From: Amorphus orientalis
GTDB lineage: Bacteria > Pseudomonadota > Alphaproteobacteria > Rhizobiales > Amorphaceae
DNA length: 64,000 nucleotides
NCBI RefSeq assembly: GCF_030814015.1
Contig: NZ_JAUSUL010000008.1
Span: forward strand, 1-64,000
Direction: 5' to 3'
Position 1 is the stretch's first letter. The number at the start of each line of letters is the position of its first letter. The notes under the pieces were generated by a model. The model had not been told where the DNA came from. It was given only the letters and a program-made list of their open reading frames with translations, and searched no databases. This document shows positions 1-8,245 of the stretch, piece after piece. The position numbers and the translations under genes were made by a program.

Positions 1-43
1 CGGTGGCGTTTCAGGGGGTGGAAGTCTCAAGCCTTCTCAGCTC

Positions 44-58
44 TTCCCAGGCAGTCCC
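44..58. other. Left-end non-coding leader before integrase
   Basis: The first 239 bases hold no gene. They contain a GC-rich stretch, an AT-rich block (about 72-115) and, at 44-58, a TTCCCAGGCAGTCCC segment. The position next to an integrase gene makes this the likely attachment-site neighbourhood, but no second copy convincing enough to call att was found in the window. Confidence 0.25.
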
Positions 59-140
59 GCTAAAACCCACATCCAATTGATTTTGAATAAATTATTGTCC
101 CAATTCGTCCAATTTGGTTTCCCTGCATCCAGGTTGGCAT

Positions 141-188
141 CATGGTATCAACCATGGTATCAGCATCGCCACCGCGTTCATGGTACTG
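141..188. repeat. Three CATGGTA direct repeats upstream of int
   Basis: CATGGTATCA occurs at 141-150 and 153-162, and CATGGTACTG at 179-188, just upstream of the integrase start. Short direct repeats beside a tyrosine integrase are what arm-type integrase or excisionase binding sites look like. That role is inferred from position only. Confidence 0.4.
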
Positions 189-239
189 TGAAACAAACTT
201 TCGCATAGGTTGCATATCTGTTTGGGATTGGAGTGTGAA

Positions 240-1427
240 ATGGCGTTAACCGACGTCGCTATTCGCAACATGAGCCCTGGGGACCGCGATTATAAGGTCA
301 CGGACAAGGACGGCCTCTACCTGCTTGTCCGAAAGAACGGATCGAAGCTATGGCGGATGAACTACACCTTCGACCGGAAACAGAAGACGGCATCGTTCGG
401 GAAATACCCGAGCGTCAGCCTCGCGGAAGCAAGGTCCAAATGCGCTCAAGCTCGCCGCGACCTCGCCGATGGCTTCGACCCCATCGCACGCAAACAGAGA
501 GCCGCCGAGCAGACCAAGCTCGCGGAAGGGAACCTTTTTGAGGCCGTTGCGGAAGAGTACCTTGAATCACTCAAGCACCGCGGTCGAACGACAGACACCA
601 TAAGACTCCAGCAATGGGTGTTGATGGACGTGATCGGTCCAAAGATCCTTAAACGGCCGGTGTCAGAGATCCGCGCCGCCGAGGTCCTAGAGGTGCTGCG
701 CAAGATCGAAAGCAGCGGGCGCATCGAGACCGCCCATCGCGCGCGTCACGCAATGAGTGCGGTATTTCGATTGGCAATAACGACCGATAGGGCAGAAAGG
801 AACCCAGCCGACGCCGTCAAGGGCCTACTCAAAACAAGAAAAGCAAAACATCATCCGGCGATCGTTGATATCGCCCCGCTTAGAACCCTCTTGAAAACTA
901 TTGACGATTACAGAGGGCACCCCACAATGCGCCTAACCACTTTATTTCTTGCATATACATTTACACGTCCAGGGGAAGTGCGACTCTCCACATGGGACGA
1001 AATTGACTACGAGGACGATGTTTGGAGGATTCATCCTGAGCGCATGAAAATGCGCCGCCCACACGAAGTTCCACTTACCTCGTCCACCCGAAAGATCCTC
1101 CGGGACGCGAGGGCACTTCGCGCGCACAGCGAGGGCTACATCTTCCCTTCCATCCGCTCATCATCCAAGCCAATCGCCAGGGGAAGCCTGAGCCGCATGA
1201 TGGGCCTTATTGGGTATCGTGGGCAGATGACGCCCCATGGCTTCCGCTCGACCGCGTCCTCCATTCTAAATGAACGCGGTTATCGCAAAGAGGCAATCGA
1301 ACTCCAGCTCGCCCATGAGGAGGAGGATGAGGTTCGACGGGCCTATAACCGCGCCCGGTACTGGGACGAACGGGTTGAGATGATGCGGGACTGGGCGAGA
1401 ATCCTCGACGACCTCAGGACGGGGTAA
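240..1427 (+). CDS. int: Tyrosine-type phage integrase (DUF4102 arm domain)
   Basis: Site-specific recombinase that would insert and, with a directionality factor, excise the element. The N-terminus (about residues 1-90) resembles the DUF4102 arm-binding domain, followed by a SAM-like core-binding domain and the catalytic domain. Visible catalytic residues are Arg243 (TRPGE), His333 and Arg336 (PHGFRS), His359 (LAHEE) and Tyr369 (AYNRARY), the complete tyrosine recombinase set. Start taken at ATG 240 behind GGAG, giving MALTDVAIRN, the usual beginning of this family; an upstream in-frame ATG at 210 is less likely. At 395 aa it is full length. Confidence 0.95.
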   Translation: MALTDVAIRNMSPGDRDYKVTDKDGLYLLVRKNGSKLWRMNYTFDRKQKTASFGKYPSVSLAEARSKCAQARRDLADGFDPIARKQRAAEQTKLAEGNLFEAVAEEYLESLKHRGRTTDTIRLQQWVLMDVIGPKILKRPVSEIRAAEVLEVLRKIESSGRIETAHRARHAMSAVFRLAITTDRAERNPADAVKGLLKTRKAKHHPAIVDIAPLRTLLKTIDDYRGHPTMRLTTLFLAYTFTRPGEVRLSTWDEIDYEDDVWRIHPERMKMRRPHEVPLTSSTRKILRDARALRAHSEGYIFPSIRSSSKPIARGSLSRMMGLIGYRGQMTPHGFRSTASSILNERGYRKEAIELQLAHEEEDEVRRAYNRARYWDERVEMMRDWARILDDLRTG

Positions 1428-1430
1428 AAT

Positions 1431-1463
1431 CACCCTTTTAATATCACCTTATAGGTGCTATCC
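1431..1463 (+). promoter_or_regulatory. CACCT operator/promoter box upstream of AlpA-like gene
   Basis: CACCTTATAGGTG palindrome at 1445-1457, preceded by CACCC at 1431 and followed by CTATCC, which resembles an extended -10 (TGnTAT). It lies between int and the next gene. It is one of about twenty such boxes in the window, and this shared occurrence is the main evidence. Confidence 0.6.
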
Positions 1464-1500
1464 ACTTTCCGAACGATCTCTCGCCGGGAAGTGGAGCGCC

Positions 1501-1746
1501 ATGACACTCACTGAGAAACACCGAGAAGAAGTCGGATTTCTCCGCCTGGAGCAGGTCCTGGAGTTGGTCCCCGTTGGCCGGTCCACGCTGTATCGGATGA
1601 TGTCGCAAGGGCAATTCCCGACACCTTGCAAGTTTGGCCACTCTCGGATGTGGGCCTATGACGAGGTCCGTCGTTGGGCGGGCGGGATGCGCAAGCGCAA
1701 AGATGCCTCAGCCGCCCCTCGGCGCAACGACGACGACATCATTTGA
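1501..1746 (+). CDS. AlpA/MerR-like DNA-binding regulator
   Basis: An 81-aa protein with a single winged helix-turn-helix of the AlpA/excisionase type: the FLRLEQVLELVPVGRSTLYR helix pair, then FPTPCKFGHSRMWAYDEVRRW, whose last part is the wing and W-containing helix. Such proteins act as excisionases or as transcription activators of integrase genes. Its position directly after int and next to a phage-wide operator box supports either role. RBS is GTGGAG before ATG 1501. The C-terminus is basic and then ends in the acidic tail DDDII, a tail shared by many proteins here. Confidence 0.8.
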   Translation: MTLTEKHREEVGFLRLEQVLELVPVGRSTLYRMMSQGQFPTPCKFGHSRMWAYDEVRRWAGGMRKRKDASAAPRRNDDDII

Positions 1747-1763
1747 TCGCCAAGAGGACCGCA

Positions 1764-2372
1764 ATGAGTGGAGCCGCTAGGCGATTGGTTCACAACCCGG
1801 CCGTGGACGGGGTGACAGTAACTTTCCTCTCGGACGCGTTTCGCATGTCGCGCTACCGGGTGCAGACGCGCATTCGGCGCCTCCGCCCGCTTGGCTTCGA
1901 CCGAAGCAATGCCGCCCTTTATGACCTCGCCGACGCGGCAGCCTGCCTGATCGAACCCAAGGTCGACGCTGCAAAATTACTCCGCGATCTGAAACCCGAG
2001 CAACTTCCCGACCGCCTTCGAGAGACATACTGGAACGCTAAGTTCAAGCAGCTCCGCTATGAGGAGAAGGCGGGGGACCTCTGGCGCTCCGAGAAGGTGA
2101 TCGCCCTCCTCTCTGAGGTACTTCAGGACATCCGAACGAAGCTCCAGCTCCTACCTGACTCGCTGGATCGGGCGATCGGCCTCTCGAATGAGCACCTGAC
2201 CACGGTCACCAGCATCGTCGACACCATTCAGGACGACATCCACAAGCAGATCGTTGAGGTCGCCGCCAGCGGACGGACTGTGAACCGTCTCTTGGAAGAG
2301 GAGGAGGAAGCGGAGGGCGATCGGGATCAGGACGACCTCAGCCCTGTCGACGACTATGAGGACATCCTGTGA
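1764..2372 (+). CDS. Probable terminase small subunit (DUF1441/Nu1-like)
   Basis: 202 aa. The N-terminal 60 residues look like a helix-turn-helix (VTFLSDAFRMSRYRVQTRIR), and the rest is helical and charged, with an acidic C-terminus. The gene lies directly before the large terminase and overlaps it by GTGA, the usual place for the DNA-recognition subunit that binds cos. The family assignment to DUF1441 is from memory of typical sequences; the context is the stronger evidence. Start ATG 1764 follows AGAGG. An AAAGTNACTTT-like site (one mismatch) is embedded in codons at 1815-1825. Confidence 0.7.
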   Translation: MSGAARRLVHNPAVDGVTVTFLSDAFRMSRYRVQTRIRRLRPLGFDRSNAALYDLADAAACLIEPKVDAAKLLRDLKPEQLPDRLRETYWNAKFKQLRYEEKAGDLWRSEKVIALLSEVLQDIRTKLQLLPDSLDRAIGLSNEHLTTVTSIVDTIQDDIHKQIVEVAASGRTVNRLLEEEEEAEGDRDQDDLSPVDDYEDIL

Positions 2373-4447
2373 GCCACTACGAGCGCCTGGAAGATATCCT
2401 CCTCAGAGTGGCAGAGGCAGTCCGCCCCCCGGAGCGCCTTACGGTGTCCGACGCTGCCGCCAAGTACCGGAAGATCTACAACCCCGGCTCCTACGTCGGC
2501 CCCTGGGATAACGACTTCGCGCCGTATCTGATTGAGCCGATGGACGTACTCACGTCCCTCGACCATACCGCGATGATCTTCGCGGGTCCCGCCCGTTGCG
2601 GTAAGACGGACATCTTCTTCAACTGGCTAACCCACACATCGATCTGCGACCCGGCCGACATGATGCTCGTGCACATGAGCCAGGGTACGGCCCGCGACTG
2701 GTCGATGAGTGATCTACGGCGCGTCTTCCGATACACGCCCGCGCTGGGTGAGAAGGTACTCCCCGGACGTCAGAACATGAACGTTCACGACATCCGGTTC
2801 CTGGCAGGCACTCGTCTTTTGGTTAAATGGCCAACGATCAACGAGCTGTCGGGGAAAACCATCCCGCGCGTCTGGTTCACTGACTACGACCGCATGGATG
2901 GTGACATCGACAAGGAGGGGCCACCCTTCGACCTCGGGCGAAAGCGGACCCAGACATACGGCCGTCATGGAATGACCGTCGCGGAGTCGTCCCCGGGCTA
3001 TGAGATCGATAAGGCTGATTGGCAACCGTCGACGCCGCATGAGGCCCCTCCGACGCAGGGTGTCCTCGCCCTCTACAATCGCGGTGACCGGCGTCGCTTC
3101 TACTGGCGCTGCGCCCACTGTAAAGAGCCCTTTGAAGGGGACTTCAAGCACATCTCCTACCCCGACTCTGCGGACCACCTGGAGGCGGCCGAGGCCGCCA
3201 CCCTGGACTGTCCTAACTGCGGGTACTCGCACACCCATGAGGCTGGCCCTGGCCAACCTGGGAAGAACGAGCTGAACTACGAGGGGCGTTGGATCAGGGA
3301 GGGGCAGCTTTGGCTGCCGGATAGGACGATCGTCGGAAATCCGCTGCGGTCGGACGTAGCCTCGTTCTGGCTCAAAGGCGTTGCGGCAGCCTTCGTCGAC
3401 TGGAAAACCCTTGTCTTCAAGTACCTGAAGGCGATCGAGGAATTCGAAAAGACCGGCAACTATGGGGCGTGGAAGACGACGGTCAACACGGACCAGGGGT
3501 TGGCGTTCATCCCACCTACTCTCGTCTCCGACCGTACCCCCGAGCTTTATCGGGATCGCGCGAAGCCCCTCCCTCAACGCGTCGTCCCCCGCGACGTCCT
3601 GTTCCTTGTCGCGACCATCGACGTCCAGATCAGCCGGTTCGAGGTTCAGGTCCAGGGGGTCGGACTCGGCGGGGACGTCACTATCATTGACCGCTTCAAG
3701 ATCAAATACTCGCGCCGCGAAGACCCGGACGCGCCGGGTCAGATGTTGCGGGTTTCACCGGGGACGCATCTGGAGGACTGGCATGTCCTGGTTGAGGAGG
3801 TGATCGAGCGGACTTATCCGTTGGACGACGACAGCGGACGCCATATGGCCATCAAGGCGACGGGTTGCGACTCTGGTGGGGCCGCGGGCGTGACGGCTGC
3901 CGCCTATAACTTTTGGCGCTGGCTCAGGGATGAATGCCCTGGTGGCCATCATTTGCGGTTCCAGCTCATCAAAGGGGCTTCCTCGCCCCACGCTCCGCGC
4001 GTGAAAATCGCTTATCCCGACTCAGAGCGGAAGGACCGGCGGGCGGAGGCTCGCGGCGAAATCCCCGTCCTCGAAATCAACTCCAACATGATCAAGGATC
4101 AAGTCTACGGAATGTTGGGCCGCACGGAGCCCGGGGGTGGGATGGTCCTGTTCCCCGAATGGCTGCCGAGATGGTTCTACGCTGAGCTGACGGCTGAGGT
4201 GCGGATGCCCAACAAGGGCTGGGAAAACCCGCGGCGCGTCTCAAACGAGGCTTGGGACTTGCTTTGCTACTGCCTAGCCATTTGCCTTTCCAGGCACATC
4301 AACATCGAGAACATCGACTGGGGTGCGCCCCCCAGCTTTGCCATGCCCTGGGACAAAAACGACTTCGTCTTCTCGCCCGATGAGGAGCGCCCGTTTGAAG
4401 AGGAGGAGGACTATGACCTGGGAAAACTCGGCGCTAGTTTAGGCTAA
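2369..4447 (+). CDS. Terminase large subunit, lambda gpA-like
   Basis: 692-aa motor and nuclease that would cut concatemers and drive DNA into the prohead. The ATPase Walker A is GPARCGKT (about residues 72-79) and Walker B lies in VWFTDYDRMDGD (about 167-178). A zinc-ribbon-like pair CAHC/CPNC follows at about 249-284. The nuclease half has the expected acidic positions (ATIDVQISRFEVQ and ATGCDSGG). Length and motif order match the GpA family, which implies cos packaging. The start is GTG 2369, overlapping the small subunit stop. Confidence 0.93.
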   Translation: MSHYERLEDILLRVAEAVRPPERLTVSDAAAKYRKIYNPGSYVGPWDNDFAPYLIEPMDVLTSLDHTAMIFAGPARCGKTDIFFNWLTHTSICDPADMMLVHMSQGTARDWSMSDLRRVFRYTPALGEKVLPGRQNMNVHDIRFLAGTRLLVKWPTINELSGKTIPRVWFTDYDRMDGDIDKEGPPFDLGRKRTQTYGRHGMTVAESSPGYEIDKADWQPSTPHEAPPTQGVLALYNRGDRRRFYWRCAHCKEPFEGDFKHISYPDSADHLEAAEAATLDCPNCGYSHTHEAGPGQPGKNELNYEGRWIREGQLWLPDRTIVGNPLRSDVASFWLKGVAAAFVDWKTLVFKYLKAIEEFEKTGNYGAWKTTVNTDQGLAFIPPTLVSDRTPELYRDRAKPLPQRVVPRDVLFLVATIDVQISRFEVQVQGVGLGGDVTIIDRFKIKYSRREDPDAPGQMLRVSPGTHLEDWHVLVEEVIERTYPLDDDSGRHMAIKATGCDSGGAAGVTAAAYNFWRWLRDECPGGHHLRFQLIKGASSPHAPRVKIAYPDSERKDRRAEARGEIPVLEINSNMIKDQVYGMLGRTEPGGGMVLFPEWLPRWFYAELTAEVRMPNKGWENPRRVSNEAWDLLCYCLAICLSRHINIENIDWGAPPSFAMPWDKNDFVFSPDEERPFEEEEDYDLGKLGASLG

Positions 4448-4451
4448 ATCT

Positions 4452-4487
4452 CACTTTTAATTTGCTATACACTTATGTTAGTGCTAT
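4452..4487 (+). promoter_or_regulatory. Paired CACTT operator/promoter box before gpW
   Basis: CACTTTTAA at 4452 and CACTTATGTTAGTG at 4470-4483 are 18 bp apart, followed by CTATCC. It sits in the 64-bp gap between terminase and gpW, one of the few real gaps in the late region. Confidence 0.6.
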
Positions 4488-4511
4488 CCCCCGATAAACG
4501 GAGGACCTGGA

Positions 4512-4754
4512 ATGGCCGTGCCGCCCAACTGCCAGCATCTGAAGCAAAAACTCGACGAGGCCGAGGCTGCTTTGCACGACCTGCAAACGGGCCGCGCAGT
4601 CCGGGTTCTCGTGGACCATGATGGGTCTCGCATCGAGTATCAGGTTGGGAACAAGGCCCAGCTTTCGGCCTATGTGAGCGAGCTACGTAAGGCACTCGAC
4701 GCTTGCCTTTCAGGACGCGTCAAGTCCAACGGCCCGCTGAGGTTCGTCTGGTGA
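4512..4754 (+). CDS. gpW-family head-tail connector
   Basis: 80 aa, the usual size of lambda gpW, with two helices around a short beta hairpin (HLKQKLDEAEAALHDLQTG, then RAVRVLVDHDGSRIEYQVG, then LSAYVSELRKALD). gpW stabilises packaged heads and builds the site for tail attachment. The position between terminase and portal is exactly as in lambda. RBS is GGAGGACCTGGA before ATG 4512. Confidence 0.85.
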   Translation: MAVPPNCQHLKQKLDEAEAALHDLQTGRAVRVLVDHDGSRIEYQVGNKAQLSAYVSELRKALDACLSGRVKSNGPLRFVW

Positions 4755-6433
4755 TGGGTGAGGATCTGGAAACCAATTCTCCGGGCGAGCCCAACCCGGA
4801 GAACGCGCCCGCATCGGCTGATCACTCTCCCGTTCTCCCGGCCGATGCGGGCGCACCCGACGCCGTCGTTGGTGGTGCCTACGAGAGCGCGAGCTTGTTC
4901 GATCGTGGGCTGGCGCTCTGGTCACCTTCCATGGGTTCGGCCGACTTCGACATCCTCGACGATAAGGAGGTCCTGGACGCCCGGTCGCGCGATGCGATCC
5001 GCAACGACGCCTACACGCGAGCCGGTGCCGACATCCGCAAGGACAACATCGTCGGCTCCCTCTACATGCTCAACGCAAAGCCGAATGCGGAAGTGCTCGG
5101 CCTCGACGAAGTCTGGGCAGAGGAGTTTCAGCAGGAGGTCGAAGCGAAGTTCACGCTGTGGGCCGAGAGCATCAACAACTGGGTCGACGCCTCCCGCCGG
5201 AACAACTTTACGGATCTCGTCCGCCTCGCTGTCGGGTTGGACATGATGGCAGGAGAGGTCCTGGCCGTCGGAGAGTGGGAGAAGGACCAGCCTCGCCCAT
5301 TCAAGACGGCGGTCCAGATGGTCGACACCGATCGGCTGTCGACGCCCCCGACCGTGTTCAGCAACGACAATGTCCGCGGGGGTATCCGTAGGAACCGAAA
5401 GGGGCAGCCGGTCGGATACTACATCCGAAAGGCACACCCGACCGATCACCGTACGCGCCTGGAGGCGCATCAGTGGCGCTATGTGCCGACCCGCAAGCCA
5501 TGGGGGCGTCAGCAGGTCATCCACATCTACGAGACGTTCCGCCCGGACCAGAGCCGGGGCGTCGCCGCCATGGTCTCAGCTCTGAAAGAGACGCGGATCG
5601 CCAAGAAATTCCGCGACGTGATGCTCCAGAATGCCGTGGTCAACGCGACTTATGCGGCGACCATCGAGTCCGACCTCGATACGGAGAAAGTGTTCGAAGC
5701 CCTTGGCGGCGGGCGAGGTGGCGATGATTGGCCCAAGCAATTCAACAAGTATGCGGGTGGTTATCTCGGCGCGCTCTCCAAATACATGGAGAACGCAAAA
5801 AATGCCGACCTGAACGGCGTCCGCATCCCTCATCTCTTCCCTGGCTCGAAGCTCCGTCTTCAGCCTGCCGGTCAGGGCGGCCCCCTGGGGACCGAGTTTG
5901 AGGCATCCCTTCTTCGCTATCTGGCGGCCAACCTCGGGGTCTCATACGAGCAGCTTTCCCGCGACTTCTCGAAGACAAACTACTCGTCGATGAAGGGCGC
6001 CCTCAATGAGACCGAGAAGGGCATGCGCGCCCGCAAGCGCTCGACGGCCGACCGTTTCGCGACCCACATATTCTGGATGTGGCTGGAGGAGGCAATCGCC
6101 TTCGGTGAGATCTTCTCCCTGCCCCGCCGCGCCCCGAACTACTGGGATGGCTTGAACCGTGAGGCTTACGGGGCGTGCGAGTGGATCGGCGCTTCCCGCG
6201 GCCAGATCGACGAGCTGAAGGAAACCCAGGCTGCCGTCCTGCGCATGCGTGCCGGTCTATCGACCCGTGAGGAAGAGCACGCGCGCCTCGGTAAGGATTG
6301 GCGGCGCGTCCTCAGTCAGCTCGCCCGGGAGAAGAAGGAGATCGAACGCCTTGGGCTGAACCTCGACGAGAAGAGCAACATGATGAACGCCGCGTCCGGG
6401 GCACCCCGAGACCAGGAAGAGGATGCAGCTTAA
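4754..6433 (+). CDS. Portal protein, lambda gpB family
   Basis: 559-aa portal subunit forming the DNA entry ring. Recognisable stretches include SRDAIRNDAYTRAGADIRKDNIVG near the N-terminus, FRPDQSRGVAAM in the middle (the family has DQxRG) and FSKTNYSSMKGAL (the family has DYSSARAA) in the stem region. The N-terminal 50 residues are Pro/Asp-rich and disordered-looking. Start ATG 4754 overlaps the gpW stop as TGATG, and the end overlaps the protease start as TAATG. Confidence 0.92.
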   Translation: MGEDLETNSPGEPNPENAPASADHSPVLPADAGAPDAVVGGAYESASLFDRGLALWSPSMGSADFDILDDKEVLDARSRDAIRNDAYTRAGADIRKDNIVGSLYMLNAKPNAEVLGLDEVWAEEFQQEVEAKFTLWAESINNWVDASRRNNFTDLVRLAVGLDMMAGEVLAVGEWEKDQPRPFKTAVQMVDTDRLSTPPTVFSNDNVRGGIRRNRKGQPVGYYIRKAHPTDHRTRLEAHQWRYVPTRKPWGRQQVIHIYETFRPDQSRGVAAMVSALKETRIAKKFRDVMLQNAVVNATYAATIESDLDTEKVFEALGGGRGGDDWPKQFNKYAGGYLGALSKYMENAKNADLNGVRIPHLFPGSKLRLQPAGQGGPLGTEFEASLLRYLAANLGVSYEQLSRDFSKTNYSSMKGALNETEKGMRARKRSTADRFATHIFWMWLEEAIAFGEIFSLPRRAPNYWDGLNREAYGACEWIGASRGQIDELKETQAAVLRMRAGLSTREEEHARLGKDWRRVLSQLAREKKEIERLGLNLDEKSNMMNAASGAPRDQEEDAA

Positions 6434-7752
6434 TGTACAAGGCGCTTTTGTCCCGCTTCTCCGACTCGCCGAGCTTGGTGTCGGAAAGCCAGATTAAGTA
6501 TTTCGAGGGGTGTCTTCACGCTCTGTCCCAGAGCCCGGATCTGTCTGCTCTTCTGGACGCGAAAGCCGAAGATGGCGACGAGTTCTGGGACCCGAAGGAC
6601 CCCTTCCTCGCGGCCCGTCGCCCGTACATTGTCCGCGGCGGGGTGCTCCAGATCCCCGTTGCCGGGGTGCTCCTGAATAACTTCCCATGGCAGATCGGGG
6701 GGTGGGCGACCGGTTACCAGTACATCTCGCGCGCGTTTCAACGCGGCTTGGCTGACCCCGAGGTGTCAAGCATCGCCTTCGTCATCAACTCGCCGGGTGG
6801 AAACACTGCGGAGTGCTTTGACCTCACCGACCGCATTCAAGCGGCAAAGGGGCAGAAGCCCGTTGGCGCGTTCGCCTATGAGATGGCGTTTTCGGCCGCC
6901 TACGCGATCGCAGCCTCTGCCGATTCGATCGTTATGTCCCGGACGGGCGGCGTCGGGTCGATCGGTTGCGTCATGATGCACGTCGACTTCAGCAAGGCCA
7001 TGGACGCGGCGGGGGTGAAAGTCACTTTCGTTTCCGCACCCGAGGGCGGTCACAAGACCGACGGGAACCCCTATGAGCCGCTGGGCGACGAAACCCGGGC
7101 GCGCATGCAGGCCCGCGTCGACGAGTCTTACCAGACCTTCGTCTCCACCGTGGCCAACGGTCGCGGGATGACCGAAGACGCCGTTAGGGAGACGAAGGCC
7201 CTGACATTCACAGCAACCCAAGCTCTTTCCAACGGGCTCGCCGATGAGGTGGCACCGTTCGATGAGGCCCTGGCCGCGTTCGCGGCGAACTCCACTGAGA
7301 AAGGAACCGAAATGACTGAGAAGAGCAAACAGACCGACGATACGTCTGTTGACGCATCGACCCATCAGACGGCCGTCGCCAACGCCGAAGCGAAGGGCTT
7401 CGCCGAGGGTGTGTCGGCTGAGCGCGGACGCATCAATGCGATCCTCAGCTCGGAAGAGGGCAAGGCGCGTCCGAAGGCCGCTCTTTCGGCCGCGCTGAAG
7501 ACCGACATGACGGCTGAGCAGGTCACCGCATTCATCGCCGATCTCCCCGAGGAGAAGGCTGAAGCCTCGACCGGAAGCAACACCGGGTCCCAGGCTGAAC
7601 GGAACGCCCAGAACTTCGACGCGGCCATGAGCGCCGACAACCCCGACGTCGGGGCTGGTGACGACGAGAGCGGCAAGGGCACGGAAGACGACGTCACCGC
7701 CCTCGCCGCCAACTTCGGTCTTTCCGGATTCAAGAGCCGACAGACCACTTAA
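6433..7752 (+). CDS. Head maturation protease, S49 (SppA/gpC-like), with scaffold C-terminus
   Basis: 439 aa. Residues about 80-290 form a ClpP/SppA-type fold: FVINSPGGNTAECF oxyanion loop, then AYEMAFSAAYAIAASAD with the probable nucleophile Ser near residue 154, then GGVGSIGCVMMHVDFS. It would process the scaffold and portal during prohead assembly. The C-terminal 146 residues are charged, low in hydrophobics and begin at an internal ATG with its own RBS (see the next feature), the same arrangement as lambda C/Nu3. An exact AAAGTCACTTT lies inside at 7018-7028. Confidence 0.9.
   Translation: MYKALLSRFSDSPSLVSESQIKYFEGCLHALSQSPDLSALLDAKAEDGDEFWDPKDPFLAARRPYIVRGGVLQIPVAGVLLNNFPWQIGGWATGYQYISRAFQRGLADPEVSSIAFVINSPGGNTAECFDLTDRIQAAKGQKPVGAFAYEMAFSAAYAIAASADSIVMSRTGGVGSIGCVMMHVDFSKAMDAAGVKVTFVSAPEGGHKTDGNPYEPLGDETRARMQARVDESYQTFVSTVANGRGMTEDAVRETKALTFTATQALSNGLADEVAPFDEALAAFAANSTEKGTEMTEKSKQTDDTSVDASTHQTAVANAEAKGFAEGVSAERGRINAILSSEEGKARPKAALSAALKTDMTAEQVTAFIADLPEEKAEASTGSNTGSQAERNAQNFDAAMSADNPDVGAGDDESGKGTEDDVTALAANFGLSGFKSRQTT
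7018..7028. repeat. AAAGTCACTTT site inside protease gene
   Basis: Exact AAAGTNACTTT, encoding KVTF with GTC and ACT codons. Confidence 0.6.
7312..7752 (+). CDS. Nested in-frame scaffold protein (Nu3-like)
   Basis: An internal in-frame ATG at 7312 is preceded by AAAGGAACCGAA, a good ribosome binding site inside the protease gene. The 146-aa product (MTEKSKQTDDTSVDA...) is acidic/Ala-rich with a predicted helix around EGVSAERGRINAILSSEEG, as expected of a capsid scaffold. Lambda uses the same nested C/Nu3 design. Expression from this start is inferred, not shown. Confidence 0.65.
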   Translation: MTEKSKQTDDTSVDASTHQTAVANAEAKGFAEGVSAERGRINAILSSEEGKARPKAALSAALKTDMTAEQVTAFIADLPEEKAEASTGSNTGSQAERNAQNFDAAMSADNPDVGAGDDESGKGTEDDVTALAANFGLSGFKSRQTT

Positions 7753-7786
7753 CTTCCACATAAAAGCACTTTATAAGTGCAATACA
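7746..7786 (+). promoter_or_regulatory. GCACTTTATAAGTGC operator/promoter box before decoration gene
   Basis: The 15-bp inverted repeat GCACTTTATAAGTGC (7766-7780) in the 54-bp gap before the decoration gene is followed by AATACA (a possible -10). It is the most symmetrical copy of the genome-wide box. Confidence 0.6.
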
Positions 7787-7806
7787 CCAACGCGAAGGAG
7801 CCTGCT

Positions 7807-8214
7807 ATGGCGAACGAGAAAGTACCGTACCCGGAGGCAGGCCAGGCCGCCTTCGAACAGCTCGACGACTATCACTCGGACCTCCTGATCTCGGGAAGTT
7901 GGCCGATTCTGTCGCCGGGCTATCCGCTTCCCGTGAAGGCCGACGAGGAGCTTAAGAAGTTCCAGGTCTGCGGGCGTGACTCCAACGGCGACGTCGTGCC
8001 CGCCGTCAAAGACACCGTTCAGGCGTCGCTGATCTGCACCCAGGCGGTCACGGGTGCCACGGACGGCACGACGACGGCGCCGTTCTTCTACGCGGGCTGC
8101 TTCAACCCGGACGCGCTGGTCTGGGACGCCTCCTACGCGACCGACGAGGACAAGCGCGCCGCCTTCGAGGGTGCGCCGTCTCCCACCCAGATCCTCATTC
8201 GCGCTCGCGGCTGA
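7807..8214 (+). CDS. Head decoration protein, lambda gpD-like
   Basis: 135 aa. Small trimeric capsid-stabilising proteins of this type lie between the protease/scaffold and the major capsid gene. The pattern VPAVKDTVQASLICTQAVTG, then FFYAGCFNPDALVW, resembles the gpD core (filling by beta strands and the phrase A-G-x-F). Start at ATG 7807 (MANEKVPYPE) behind GAAGGAG; an upstream ATG at 7777 lacks an RBS. Confidence 0.82.
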   Translation: MANEKVPYPEAGQAAFEQLDDYHSDLLISGSWPILSPGYPLPVKADEELKKFQVCGRDSNGDVVPAVKDTVQASLICTQAVTGATDGTTTAPFFYAGCFNPDALVWDASYATDEDKRAAFEGAPSPTQILIRARG

Positions 8215-8245
8215 TCGAGCGGAAACAAAGAAAGGACCTCGATCA

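Noticed and set aside
2714-3577. 287-aa ORF opposite the terminase, and similar long antisense ORFs (21345-22286, 57407-58321, 60193-61281, 6766-7761)
   Set aside because: GC-rich shadow frames opposite well-recognised genes; no RBS or family resemblance.
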